From: Burkholderiales bacterium
GTDB taxonomy: Bacteria; Pseudomonadota; Gammaproteobacteria; Burkholderiales; Burkholderiaceae_C
Length of the DNA: 35,822 bases
NCBI GenBank assembly: GCA_028868895.1
Contig: JAGWTP010000037.1
Coordinates: forward strand, 1-35,822
Direction: 5' to 3'
Positions 21,249 to 31,400 of this stretch are shown here, one piece after another; within the stretch, counting starts at the first letter, position 1; every line of letters begins with the position of its first letter. Both the position numbers and the translations under genes were made by a program. The notes beneath the pieces were generated by a model. That model was not told where the DNA came from and did not search any database. It was given only the letters and a program-made list of their open reading frames with translations.

Positions 21249-21994
21249 CCGCGCCGCTGCTGCAACTCGAAGGCGTGCACACGCACATCGGCGCGTACCA
21301 CATCCTGCATGGCGTGGACCTCGACGTACCGGCCGGTCAGGTCACGATGCTGCTCGGTCGCAACGGTGCCGGCAAGACGACGCTGCTGCGCACGATCATG
21401 GGCCTGTGGGCGGCGTCGAGCGGCGAGGTGCGCTTCGACGGCCGGCCGATCGGCGGCAAGGCCGCGCGCCTGGCGACCCCGGACATCGCGCGCCTGGGCA
21501 TCGCCTACGTGCCCGAGAGCATGGGCATCTTCGCCGACCTGACGGTGCGCGAGAACCTGCTGCTCGCGGCGCGTGCGGCGCGACGCGTCGAGCAGATCGA
21601 CACGGTGCGGCTGGAGTGGCTGTTCGGCCTGTTCCCGGCGCTGAAGAAATTCTGGCTCTACCCCGCCGGCAAGCTCTCGGGCGGCCAGAAGCAGATGCTG
21701 GCCATCGCCCGCGCGATGATCGAGGAGCGCCGCGTGCTGCTGATCGACGAGCCGAGCAAGGGCCTCGCGCCGGCGATCGTGGCCAACCTGATCGCGGCGC
21801 TGCGCGAACTCAAGCGCACCGCGACCACGGTGCTGCTGGTCGAACAGAACTTCGGCGTCGCCACAGCGCTCGGCGACCGGGTCGCGGTGATGGACAACGG
21901 CCGCATCGTCCACCGCGGCGCGATGGCCGAGCTCGCCGACGATGAGTCGCTGCAGCACCGGTTCCTCGGGCTGTCGCTGGGAGCGCACCCATGA
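21245..21994 (+). CDS. livF: ABC transporter ATP-binding protein, LivF type
   Basis: A 249-residue ATPase. Walker A is GRNGAGKTTLLRTIMGL, the Q-loop region is GIAYVPESMGIFADLTVREN, the signature is KLSGGQKQMLAIARAM, and Walker B is VLLIDEPSKGLAPAIV; the switch is LLVEQNFGVA. All motifs are intact, including a canonical signature, complementary to the degenerate one in LivG. Start and stop both overlap the neighbours by ATGA, so LivG, LivF and LivH are tightly coupled in translation. Confidence 0.93.
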   Translation: MTAPLLQLEGVHTHIGAYHILHGVDLDVPAGQVTMLLGRNGAGKTTLLRTIMGLWAASSGEVRFDGRPIGGKAARLATPDIARLGIAYVPESMGIFADLTVRENLLLAARAARRVEQIDTVRLEWLFGLFPALKKFWLYPAGKLSGGQKQMLAIARAMIEERRVLLIDEPSKGLAPAIVANLIAALRELKRTATTVLLVEQNFGVATALGDRVAVMDNGRIVHRGAMAELADDESLQHRFLGLSLGAHP

Positions 21995-23220
21995 TCGCGG
22001 GCAGTGGCACACCCTCACCCCAACCCTCTCCCGCAGGCGGGAGAGGGAGCCAGGCCGACGCGGGCCCGGGGGGATTCGCTCCCGCGGGCGGGCGAGGGGG
22101 TCAGGTCGGCGCGGGCCCGGGGGGATTCGCTCCCGCTCCCGCGGGCGGGCGAGGGGGTCAGGTCGGCGTGGGCCCGGCGGTGTTCACTCCCTCTCTGCCA
22201 CGGGGAGAGGGCGGGGGTGAGGGGTCGGCCACCGCCGTTCCAAAAGCGGCCTTCGACTGGCAGCCGATCGCCTTGCTGGCCGCGCTGGTCGCGCTCGGCC
22301 TGCCGCTGATCGGCTCGGCCAGCACCTGGCTCACGCTGACTGTCGCGGGCCTGGCGATGGGCATGATCATCTTCATCGTCGCCTCGGGCCTGACGCTGGT
22401 GTTCGGGCTGATGGACGTGCTCAACTTCGGCCACGGCGTGTTCATCGCGCTGGGTGCCTACATCGCCACCAGCGTGTTCGCCGGCATGTCGGGCTGGACC
22501 GGCTCGGCCACGCTGTGGCGCGACCTGGTGCCGCTGTTCGCGGCGATGGCGCTGGCAATGCTGGCGGCCGGCGCCGTCGGCTGGGCCTTCGAGCGCGTGC
22601 TGGTGCGGCCGGTCTACGGCCAGCACCTGAAGCAGATCCTGGTCACGATGGGCGGCATGATCATCGGCGAAGAGCTGATCAAGATGATCTGGGGCACGAC
22701 GCCGATCGCGGTCGAGATGCCGCAGGCGCTGCGCGGCGTGGTCACCTTCGGCGATTCGGCGGTCGAGAAGTACCGGCTGCTCGCCACCGCGCTGGGCGCG
22801 GGCGTGTTCGTCGCGATGCTGTACACGCTGAACCGCACCAAGCTCGGCCTGCTGATCCGCGCCGGCGTGCAGGACCGCGAGATGGTCGAGAGCCTGGGCT
22901 ACCGCATCCGGCGCCTGTTCGTCGGCGTGTTCGTCGCCGGATCGGCGCTGGCCGGGCTGGGCGGCGCGCTGTGGGGCATCTACCAGCAAGGCGTGGTGCC
23001 GCAGATCGGCGCGCAGGTCAACGTGCTGATCTTCATCGTCATCATCATCGGCGGCCTGGGCTCGACCACCGGCTGCTTCATCGGCGCCTTGCTGGTCGGG
23101 CTGATGGCCAACTACACCGGCTTCCTGGCGCCAAAGGTGGCGACCTTCTCCAACATCGGCCTGATGGTGCTGATCCTGCTGTGGCGCCCGCAGGGCTTGT
23201 ACCCGGTGGCGAACCGGTGA
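21991..23220 (+). CDS. livH: ABC transporter permease, LivH type, with repeat-derived N-terminal extension
   Basis: A 409-residue protein, about 100 longer than usual LivH. The membrane domain begins only near residue 90 (DWQPIALLAALVALGLPLIG) and has the family's helices. These include LVFGLMDVLNFGHGVFIALGAY, GAVGWAFERVLVRPVYG, the cytoplasmic coupling segment ELIKMIWGTTPIAVEMPQAL, and ending NIGLMVLILLWRPQGLYP. Residues 1 to about 85 are Gly/Pro/Ala-rich and repetitive (GPGGFAPAGGRGGQV units). They are encoded by an inverted pair of REP-like elements flanking a 51/57-base tandem repeat. The ATGA overlap with LivF shows that translation enters at 21991, so the extension is probably made. No alternative start with a good ribosome site is seen between the repeats and the first helix. 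The extension should be cytoplasmic and disordered. Confidence 0.88.
   Translation: MIAGSGTPSPQPSPAGGRGSQADAGPGGFAPAGGRGGQVGAGPGGFAPAPAGGRGGQVGVGPAVFTPSLPRGEGGGEGSATAVPKAAFDWQPIALLAALVALGLPLIGSASTWLTLTVAGLAMGMIIFIVASGLTLVFGLMDVLNFGHGVFIALGAYIATSVFAGMSGWTGSATLWRDLVPLFAAMALAMLAAGAVGWAFERVLVRPVYGQHLKQILVTMGGMIIGEELIKMIWGTTPIAVEMPQALRGVVTFGDSAVEKYRLLATALGAGVFVAMLYTLNRTKLGLLIRAGVQDREMVESLGYRIRRLFVGVFVAGSALAGLGGALWGIYQQGVVPQIGAQVNVLIFIVIIIGGLGSTTGCFIGALLVGLMANYTGFLAPKVATFSNIGLMVLILLWRPQGLYPVANR
22012..22224. repeat. Inverted REP-like pair enclosing a 51/57-base tandem repeat, inside livH
   Basis: The left element (22012-22052, CCCTCACCCCAACCCTCTCC...) and the right element (22187-22224, ...GGGAGAGGGCGGGGGTGAGG-like) are inverted copies. 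Between them lies a tandem repeat: unit 1 at 22053-22103 (51 bases), unit 2 at 22104-22160 (57 bases, with a 6-base internal duplication), and a partial third unit to about 22188. All lengths keep the livH frame open. Confidence 0.8.
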
Positions 23221-23240
23221 GCGCGCGATGACCGGGAATA

Positions 23241-23331
23241 CGCCACCAAGGCGCAAAGACGCCAAGAAGGACCAGATGCCCAAGGGCCTTTTGATGTCTT
23301 GTGTCCTTTGTGCCTTGGTGCCTTTGTGGCG
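23241..23331. repeat. Imperfect long inverted repeat between livH and livM
   Basis: The gap holds a left arm (23241-23271, beginning CGCCACCAAGGCGCAAAGAC) and a right arm (23304-23331, ending GGTGCCTTTGTGGCG), inverted with several mismatches. Base composition differs from its surroundings, with CAAAG/CTTTG words. From memory, such CACAAAGGCACAAAG-type palindromes are dispersed in many proteobacterial genomes. It can form an intercistronic hairpin and separates the otherwise overlapping genes of the operon. Confidence 0.6.
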
Positions 23332-23346
23332 AATGAATTCCGTCCC

Positions 23347-24417
23347 ATGCTGAACCGCCTCCTCTCCCACGACCTGCCGCGCAACCGCTGGCTCGCGCTG
23401 CTGCTGCTGGCGATCCTGCTCGGGCTGGCATTCACGCCGTTCCTGTTCCCCGGCACGAAGGCGCTGAACGTGGCGGCGAAGGTCATCGTCTTCATCGTGC
23501 TGGCGGCGAGCTTCGACCTGCTGCTGGGCTACACCGGCATCGTCAGCTTCGCGCACACGATGTTCTTCGGCATCGGCGCCTACGGCGTGGCGATCGCCAG
23601 CACCCGGCTCGGGTCGACCTGGGGCGCGATCGCGCTGGGCGTGGCGCTGGCGCTGGGTGTGTCGCTGTTGCTGTCGCTGCTGATCGGGCTGTTCAGCCTG
23701 CGCGTGAAGGCGATCTTCTTCGCGATGATCACGCTCGCGGTGGCGTCGGCGTTCCTCGCGCTGGCGTCGCAGCTGTCGGAGTTCACCGGCGGCGAAGACG
23801 GGCTGAGCTTCGGCGTGCCCGAGGCGCTGCGGCACGGCACCTCGTACCGCGAGGCGCCGTGGCTCGGCGCTTCGATCGACGGCCGCTTCGTCACCTACTA
23901 CGGGCTGTTCTTCGCCGCGCTGGCGCTGGTGCTGGTGCTGCTGCGCATCGTCAACTCGCCGTTCGGCCGGGTGCTGCAGGCGATCCGCGAGAACGACTTC
24001 CGCGCCGAGGCGATCGGCTACCGCACCGTCGTGTACCGCACGCTGGCCTCGGTGCTGTCGGCGCTGTTCGCCACGCTCGCCGGCGTGCTGCTCGCGCTGT
24101 GGCTGCGCTACACCGGCCCCGACACGACGCTGTCGTTCGAGATCATGCTCGACGTGCTGCTGGTGGTCGTGATCGGCGGCATGGGCACGGTCTACGGCGC
24201 GGTGATCGGCAGCGTGCTGCTGGTGCTGGCGCAGAACTACCTGCAGGTCCTGATGAAGCTCGCGTCGTCGCACCTCGATTCGGCCATCGGCGCCGTGCCG
24301 GTCGTCTCGCAACTCGTCTCGCCCGACCGCTGGATGCTCTGGCTCGGGATCCTGTTCGTGCTGTCGGTCTACCACTTCCCGGCCGGCGTGGTCGGCCGGC
24401 TGCGCGCGATCCGATGA
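23347..24417 (+). CDS. livM: ABC transporter permease, LivM type
   Basis: A 356-residue membrane protein with about ten hydrophobic segments. It starts RNRWLALLLLAILLGLAFTP, followed by VIVFIVLAASFDLLLGYTGIVSFAHTMFFGIGAYGVAI, the LivM hallmark. The cytoplasmic coupling loop NSPFGRVLQAIRENDFRAEAIGY contains the EAA-like segment that docks on the ATPases. The ATG at 23347 gives the normal N-terminus; an earlier in-frame ATG (23299) lies within the inverted repeat. Unlike many LivM proteins it has no fused ATPase. With LivH it forms the translocation path. Confidence 0.92.
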   Translation: MLNRLLSHDLPRNRWLALLLLAILLGLAFTPFLFPGTKALNVAAKVIVFIVLAASFDLLLGYTGIVSFAHTMFFGIGAYGVAIASTRLGSTWGAIALGVALALGVSLLLSLLIGLFSLRVKAIFFAMITLAVASAFLALASQLSEFTGGEDGLSFGVPEALRHGTSYREAPWLGASIDGRFVTYYGLFFAALALVLVLLRIVNSPFGRVLQAIRENDFRAEAIGYRTVVYRTLASVLSALFATLAGVLLALWLRYTGPDTTLSFEIMLDVLLVVVIGGMGTVYGAVIGSVLLVLAQNYLQVLMKLASSHLDSAIGAVPVVSQLVSPDRWMLWLGILFVLSVYHFPAGVVGRLRAIR

Positions 24418-24469
24418 TGTGGATGCACCGTATTCGGGCCGCCGCGCCGGGCCGCCCCAAGCAAGGCCC

Positions 24470-24486
24470 GACCCTCGTGGAGGGTC
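24470..24486. other. Intercistronic stem-loop
   Basis: GACCCTC (24470-24476) and GAGGGTC (24480-24486) form a perfect stem around GTG in the 100-base gap between livM and the hydrolase gene. There is no T-tract. It may modulate expression of the last gene or be part of a dispersed element. Confidence 0.45.
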
Positions 24487-24517
24487 GATTGCCGTACCCG
24501 GCAAGCGGGGTGTGGTC

Positions 24518-25363
24518 ATGACCTGCACCTCGAACTACCTGCGCTGCGCAGGCCGCGAACTGCACTACACCGAGTGGGGCGCGCAGCACCGCGAGACCGT
24601 GATCGCCTGGCACGGCCTGGCGCGCACCTGCCGCGACATGGACGACGTGGCCGCGCACCTCGCGCAGCGCTACCGCGTGATCTGCCCCGACACGATCGGC
24701 CGCGGCCTGAGCCAGTGGAGCCCCGAGCCCGCGCTCGAATACTGCCTCGCGTTCTACGAGCAGCTCGCGGTGGCGCTGGTCGACCAGCTCGGCATCGCGC
24801 AGTGCCACTGGCTCGGCACCTCGATGGGCGGCGCGATCGGCACGCGCGCGGCGGCCGGTGCGCTGCGCGGGCGGGTGCGCCGGCTGATCCTGAACGACAA
24901 CGGCCCCGAGCTCGCGGCCGCGGCGATCGCGCGCATCCGTGGCTACGCCGGCAACCCGGCGGCATTCGCCACCGTCGGCGAGCTGGAGCAGTACTTCCGC
25001 ACCATCTACAAACCCTACGGGGCACTCACCGATGCGCAGTGGCGCCGCCTGACCGAGACCTCGGTGCGCCGCCTGCCCGACGGCCGCGTGACGCCGCACT
25101 ACGACCCGGCGATGGTGATGCAGTTCACCCACCACGCCGACGACTACCTGCAGTGGGACGACTGGGACCGGCTCGACATCCCGGTGCTGTGCCTGCGCGG
25201 CGAAAGCTCCGACCTGCTGCTGCCCGACACCGCCGAGCAGATGCGCCAGCGCGGCCCGCGCGCGGTGGTGGTCGAGATCAGGGGCTGCGGCCACGCGCCG
25301 GCGCTCAACACGCCCGAGCAGTTCGCGCTGGTCGAGCGATTCTTCGGCGCGGCCGCCGCGTAG
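24518..25363 (+). CDS. Alpha/beta hydrolase
   Basis: A 281-residue alpha/beta-hydrolase-fold enzyme. The HG oxyanion motif is in WHGLART. The nucleophile elbow is GTSMGG, the acid is probably the Asp in LCLRGESSDLLLP, and the catalytic histidine is in IRGCGHAPALN. No signal peptide is present, so it is cytoplasmic. It follows livM on the same strand after about 100 bases and is likely the last gene of the sigma54-driven operon. The plausible role is to hydrolyse the imported compound (an ester, lactone or C-C bond). The substrate is not evident, and the wide family makes further assignment unsafe. Confidence 0.85.
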   Translation: MTCTSNYLRCAGRELHYTEWGAQHRETVIAWHGLARTCRDMDDVAAHLAQRYRVICPDTIGRGLSQWSPEPALEYCLAFYEQLAVALVDQLGIAQCHWLGTSMGGAIGTRAAAGALRGRVRRLILNDNGPELAAAAIARIRGYAGNPAAFATVGELEQYFRTIYKPYGALTDAQWRRLTETSVRRLPDGRVTPHYDPAMVMQFTHHADDYLQWDDWDRLDIPVLCLRGESSDLLLPDTAEQMRQRGPRAVVVEIRGCGHAPALNTPEQFALVERFFGAAAA

Positions 25364-25465
25364 CGCGCCTGCGCGGGCCCCCGCCAGGGGTCTTTGCGAG
25401 CGCGGTGCGTCGCGGGCCCGGGCGTCCCTAGAATCTTCGGCTCGCTCAGGAAAGCAGTCCTCCTC

Positions 25466-28400
25466 ATGAGTTCCGGTGTCATCCGCATTCGCGGCGCGCG
25501 TCAGCACAACCTCAAGAACCTCGATCTCGACATCCGCACCGGTGAGATGACGGTCGTGACCGGGCCGAGCGGTTCGGGCAAGTCGAGCCTGGTGTTCGAC
25601 ACGCTGTACGCCGAAGGCCAGCGCCGCTACGTCGAGACCTTCAGCGCCTACGCGCGCCAGTTCCTCGACCGCATGGACCGGCCCGCGGTCGATCGGGTCG
25701 ACGGCGTGCCGCCGGCGATCGCGATCGACCAGACCAACCCGGTGCGCAGCTCGCGCAGCACGGTCGGCACGATGACCGAGTTGAACGACCACCTGAAGCT
25801 GCTGTTCGCGCGCGCCGCGCAGTTGTTCGACAAGCAGACCGCGCAGCCGGTGCGGCACGACTCGGCGGAGACCATCTACGCCGAGCTGATGGAGCGCACG
25901 CGCACCGACGACCCGCGCCTCGTCGTCACGTTTCCGGTCGAGCTGCCAGGCGGCACGAGCGCCGAAGAGGTCGCGCAATGGCTCGCCGCGAGCGGCTACA
26001 CGCGGGTGCAGGCCGAGCGCGAGGTTGCGTCGCCCACCGGGCCGCGCAAGCTTCTCGACGTGGTGGCGGATCGCTTCCGCATTCAAGCTACCGAGAAGGT
26101 CCGCGCGATCGAGGCGATCGAGGCGGCGTTGAAGCGGGGGGGCGGGCGCGTCAACGTGTATGCATTCCTCCCTCTCCCTCTGGGAGAGGGCCGCGCAGGC
26201 AGCGAGTCCGGTGGCGGCGCCAGCCCCTCACCCCAGCCCTCTCCCCAGGGGGGAGAGGGGGCCACCTTGTGGCGCTTTTCCACCGGCCTGCACTGCCCCG
26301 ACAGCGACATCCGCTACGCCGAGCCACAACCCGCGCTGTTCAGCTTCAACTCGGCCTACGGCGCCTGCGAGACCTGCCGCGGCTTCGGCCGCGTGATCGG
26401 CGTCGACTACGGCCTGGTGATTCCGGACGGCCGCAAGACGCTGCGCGCCGGCGCGATCAAGCCGATGCAGACGCCGGCCTGGAAGGACTGCCAGGACGAC
26501 CTGCTCAAGTACGGCGGCGAAGCCGGCATCCCGCGCGACACCGCGTGGAACGCGCTGTCGCAGGCGCAGCGCGACTGGGTCATCCACGGCACGCCCAACT
26601 GGAAGGGCAACTGGAACAAGCAGTGGTACGGCGTCAAGCGCTTCTTCGAGTACCTGGAGAGCAAGGCCTACAAGATGCACATCCGCGTGCTGCTGTCGAA
26701 GTACCGCAGCTACACGCCGTGCGAGGCCTGCGGCGGCGCGCGCCTGAAGACCGAGGCGCTGCTGTGGCGCCTGGGCACGAAGGCCGACGCCGACGCCGTG
26801 CTGCCACCGGAGAAGCGCTTTCTGCCGCGTGGCGTGACCTGGAGCCATACACCGCTCGAAGCGTTGCCGGGCTTGACGGTGCACGACCTGATGCTGATCC
26901 CGATCGAGCGCCTGCACCGGTTCTTCGACGGACTCACGCTGCCGAGCACGATGCTCGACGATGCACTGAAGCTGCTGCAGGACGAGATCCGCACGCGCCT
27001 GAAATACCTGTGCGATGTCGGCATCGGCTACCTCACGCTCGACCGCCAGAGCCGCACGCTCAGCGGCGGCGAGGTCCAGCGCATCAACCTGACCACCGCA
27101 CTCGGCACCTCGCTGGTCAACACCATGTTCGTGCTCGACGAGCCCAGCATCGGCCTGCATCCGCGCGACATGAACCGCATCATCGAGGCGATGCTGCGCC
27201 TGCGCGACGCCGGCAACACGCTGGTCGTGGTCGAGCACGACCCGGCCGTGATGCTCGCCGCCGACCGGCTGATCGACATGGGCCCCGGCCCCGGCGAACG
27301 CGGCGGCCGCATCGTCTTCGACGGCCCGCCCGAGGCGGTCCGCGATGCCGACACGCTCACCGGCGCCTACCTCGGCGGGCGCAAGCACGTCGGCATGGGC
27401 ATCAAGCGGCTGATGGGCGAGAACACGCCCAAGCTGATCGTCGAGGGCGCGCGCGACCACAATCTCAAGAATGTGACGGTGGAGTTTCCGTTGCTGCACC
27501 TGGTGTGCGTGACCGGCGTCTCCGGCTCGGGCAAGAGCACGCTGATGCAGGACGTGCTGTTCCCGGCCTTGCAGCGCCATTTCGGCAAGGCGTCCGAGGC
27601 GCCGGGCGAGTTCGATGCGCTGCTCGGCGCCGATTGGCTCGGCGACGCGGTCTTCGTCGACCAGTCGCCGATCGGCAAGACCGCGCGCTCCAACCCGGCC
27701 AGCTACGTCGGCGCGTTCGACGAGATCCGCAAGCTGTTCGCGCAGGCGCCGCTGGCGCTGCAGCGTGGCTACGGCCCCGGCATGTTCAGCTTCAACGCCG
27801 GCAATGGCCGCTGTGCGACCTGCGGCGGCTCCGGCTTCGAGCACGTCGAGATGCAGTTCCTCTCCGATGTGTACCTGCGTTGCCCCGACTGCGACGGCCG
27901 CCGCTACCGGCCGGAAATTCTCGACGTCAAGATCGACCGCCGCCTGCCCGGTGACTTGATACGCGACCTGAGTGTCGCGGACGTGCTCGAGCTGACGGTG
28001 AGCGAAGCGGTGCAACTGTTCCGCGACGACCGCGAGGTGCTGCGCGTGCTGCAGCCGATCGTCGACGTCGGCCTCGAGTACCTGAAGCTCGGCCAGCCGG
28101 TGCCCACGCTGTCGGGCGGCGAGGCGCAGCGCCTGAAGCTCGCCGGCTTCCTGGCCGAGGCCTCGCAGAGCGCGACCGCGAGCGGACAAAAGCTTGCCCG
28201 GCGCGGCACGCTGTACCTGTTCGACGAACCCACCACCGGGCTGCACTTCGACGACATCGCCAAGCTGATGCGGTCGTTTCGCAAGCTGCTCGACGCCGGC
28301 CATTCGCTGATCGTGATCGAGCACAACCTCGACGTGATCCGCGCCGCCGACTGGCTGATCGACCTCGGCCCCGAAGGCGGCGATGCCGGTGGCTGGGTCG

Positions 28401-31400
28401 TCTGCACCGGCACCCCCGAAGACGTGAAGCGCCACCCCACGTCGCACACCGGCAAGGCGCTCGCCGACTACGACGTGGCGATGGGCCTGACCCACGAAGT
28501 CCGCGAACGGACTTCCCTCTTGCTCCCTCTCCCCCTGCGAGAGGGCGGGGGTGAGGGAAGCGCCGAAGGCGCGCCCCTGCAAACCCGACTCCTCCGGCGT
28601 CGGCGTTCCGCCGGCCCTCACCCCAACCCTCTCGCAGGGGGAGAGGGAGCCAGCGAGGGAGTCATCCAGATCGTCAACGCGCGCGAGCACAACCTGAAGT
28701 CGCTCGATGTCTCCATCCCGCGCGGCAAGTTCAGCGTCGTCACCGGCGTGTCGGGCTCGGGCAAGAGCACGCTCGCGTTCGACATCCTGTTCAACGAAGG
28801 CCAGCGCCGCTATCTCGAGTCGCTCAATGCTTATGCCCGCAGCATCGTCCAGCCGGCGGGCCGGCCCGAGGTCGACGCGGTCTACGGCATCCCGCCGACG
28901 GTGGCGATCGAGCAGCGCCTGAGCCGCGGCGGGCGCAAGAGCACGGTCGCCACCACCACCGAGGTCTGGCACTTCCTGCGCCTGCTGTACGTCAAGCTCG
29001 GGTTGCAGCACTGCGTCAAGGACGGCACGCCGGTGCAGCCGCAGAGCGCGCAGAGCATCGCCGCGCAGCTGCTTCGCGACCAGGCGCAGGGCGGCTACCG
29101 CGGCCAGCACGTCGGCCTGCTCGCGCCGCTGGTCGTCAACCGCAAGGGCGTCTACACCGACCTCGCCAAATGGGCCAAGGCGCGCGGCCACACCCACCTG
29201 CGCGTCGATGGCGAGTTCGTCAAGGTCGACCCGTGGCCGCGCCTGGATCGCTTCAAAGAACACACGCTGGAGCTGCCGGTCGGCGACATCGTGGTCAGCC
29301 CCGAGCGCGAGAGCGAACTGCGCGCGCTGCTGGCGACGGCGCTCGAACTCGGCAAGGGCGTGATGCACCTGCTGGCGCCGCTCGACGGCCTGCGCGGCGC
29401 GATGCGCGCCGAGGCGCCCACCGCGCAGATCGGCCGCGTCAAGGTGTTCTCGACCAAGCGCGCCTGCCCGACCTGCGGCACCAGCTACGCCGAGCTCGAC
29501 CCGCGCATGTTCAGCTACAACAGCAAGCACGGCTGGTGCACGACCTGTGTGGGCACCGGCTTGAAGCTGACGCGCGAGCAGCGCAGGGCCTACGACGACT
29601 CGGTGCGCGACGACGACGCCAAGGGCCGCGAGCAGAGCTTCCCGTCCGAGGAACAAGACGTGGAGGGCGTCGTCGACGAGCCGTGCCCGGACTGCGCCGG
29701 CACGCGGCTGAACCCGGCGTCGCGGCTCGTCACGTTCGAGAGCGAACCGATCACCGCGATCGCGCGCTGGTCGGTCGCCGAGGCGCGCGGCTGGGTCGAC
29801 GCGCTGACGCTCACCGGCCGCGACGCCGAGATCGCCCGCGACGTCGTCAGCGAGATCAGGAGCCGGCTCGAGTTCCTGGAAGAAGTGGGCCTGGGCTACC
29901 TCACGCTCGACCGTGCCGCACCGACGCTCAGCGGCGGCGAGGCGCAGCGCATCCGCCTGGCGGCGCAGCTCGGCAGCAACCTGCAAGGCGTGTGCTACGT
30001 GCTCGACGAACCGACCATCGGCCTGCACCCGCGCGACAACCAGGTGCTGCTGGGCGCGCTGAAGAACCTGAGCGAGAAGGGCAACACGCTGGTCGTCGTC
30101 GAACACGACGAAGACACGATCCGCCGCGCCGACCACATCATCGACATCGGCCCCGGCGCCGGCAAGCGCGGCGGCCACCTGGTGGCCGAAGGCAGCGCGG
30201 CGGACCTTTCTCGCAACCCCGATTCGGTGACCGGACGCTTCCTGGCTCACCCGTTGATCCACCCGCTGCAGCCGCGCCGCCCCGTATTGCTCCCTCTCCC
30301 CTTTGGGGAGAGGGCGGGGGTGAGGGGTGGCGAGTGCAGCGAGTCGCCCGCTTCTCACACCGACCGCGAAAAGCACGGCCCCCTCACTATCCAGAGCGCC
30401 TCGCTGCACAACCTGCGCGACGTCACGGTCGATATCCCGCTGAAGCGCCTCGTCGCCATCACCGGCGTCAGCGGCTCGGGCAAATCCACCCTCGCGCGCG
30501 ACGTGCTGCTGGCCAACCTGCAGTTCATCAACACGCGCGGCGGCAAGCCCAACTGGCAAGGCTGCGACGGCATCGACGGCTGGGGCTACATCGACCGCGT
30601 GCTCGAGGTCGACCAGACGCCGATCGGCAAGACCCCGCGCTCCTGCCCGGCCACCTACATCGGCTTTTGGGACACGATCCGCAAGCTCTTCGCCGAGACG
30701 CTCGAGGCCCGCGCCCGCGGCTACGCGCCGGCACGCTTTTCCTTCAACACCGGCGAAGGCCGCTGCGCCGGCTGCGAAGGGCAGGGCCTGCGCACGATCG
30801 CGATGAGCTTCCTGCCCGACGTGAAGGTGCCGTGCGAGGTCTGCCACGGCGCGCGCTTCAACGCCGAGACGCTCGCGGTGAGCTGGCGCGGCAAAAGCAT
30901 CGGCGACGTGCTGAAGATGGAGGTCGACGAGGCGGTCGAGTTCTTCGCGAGCATGCCCAACATCTCGCACCCGCTGCAATTGCTCAAAGACGTGGGCCTG
31001 GGCTACCTCACGCTCGGCCAGCCGTCGCCGACGCTCAGCGGCGGCGAGGCGCAACGCATCAAGCTCGTCAGCGAACTCAGCAAGGTGCGCGACGAGTTCA
31101 TGCCGCCCCCGATCGCCTTCGGCGATCAGCCCCCCGAGGTGGCGGCCTCGCTTGGGAGCGGCCTGGCGCGGCGGCCGCCAGCCCGCCGCGGCAACAAGGC
31201 GCCGCACACGCTGTACGTGCTCGACGAGCCGACCGTCGGGCTGCACATGGCCGATGTGGAGCGCCTGATCCGCGTGCTGCACCGTCTGGTGGACGGCGGC
31301 CACAGCGTGGTCGTGATCGAACACGACCTCGACGTCATCGCCGAGGCCGACTGGGTCATCGACCTCGGTCCCGAAGGCGGCGTGCAGGGCGGCGCGGTGG

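Noticed and set aside
22053-22188. Tandem units considered as a CRISPR-like array
   Set aside because: There are no unique spacers between the repeats, the units are directly adjacent, and they are part of an open reading frame.
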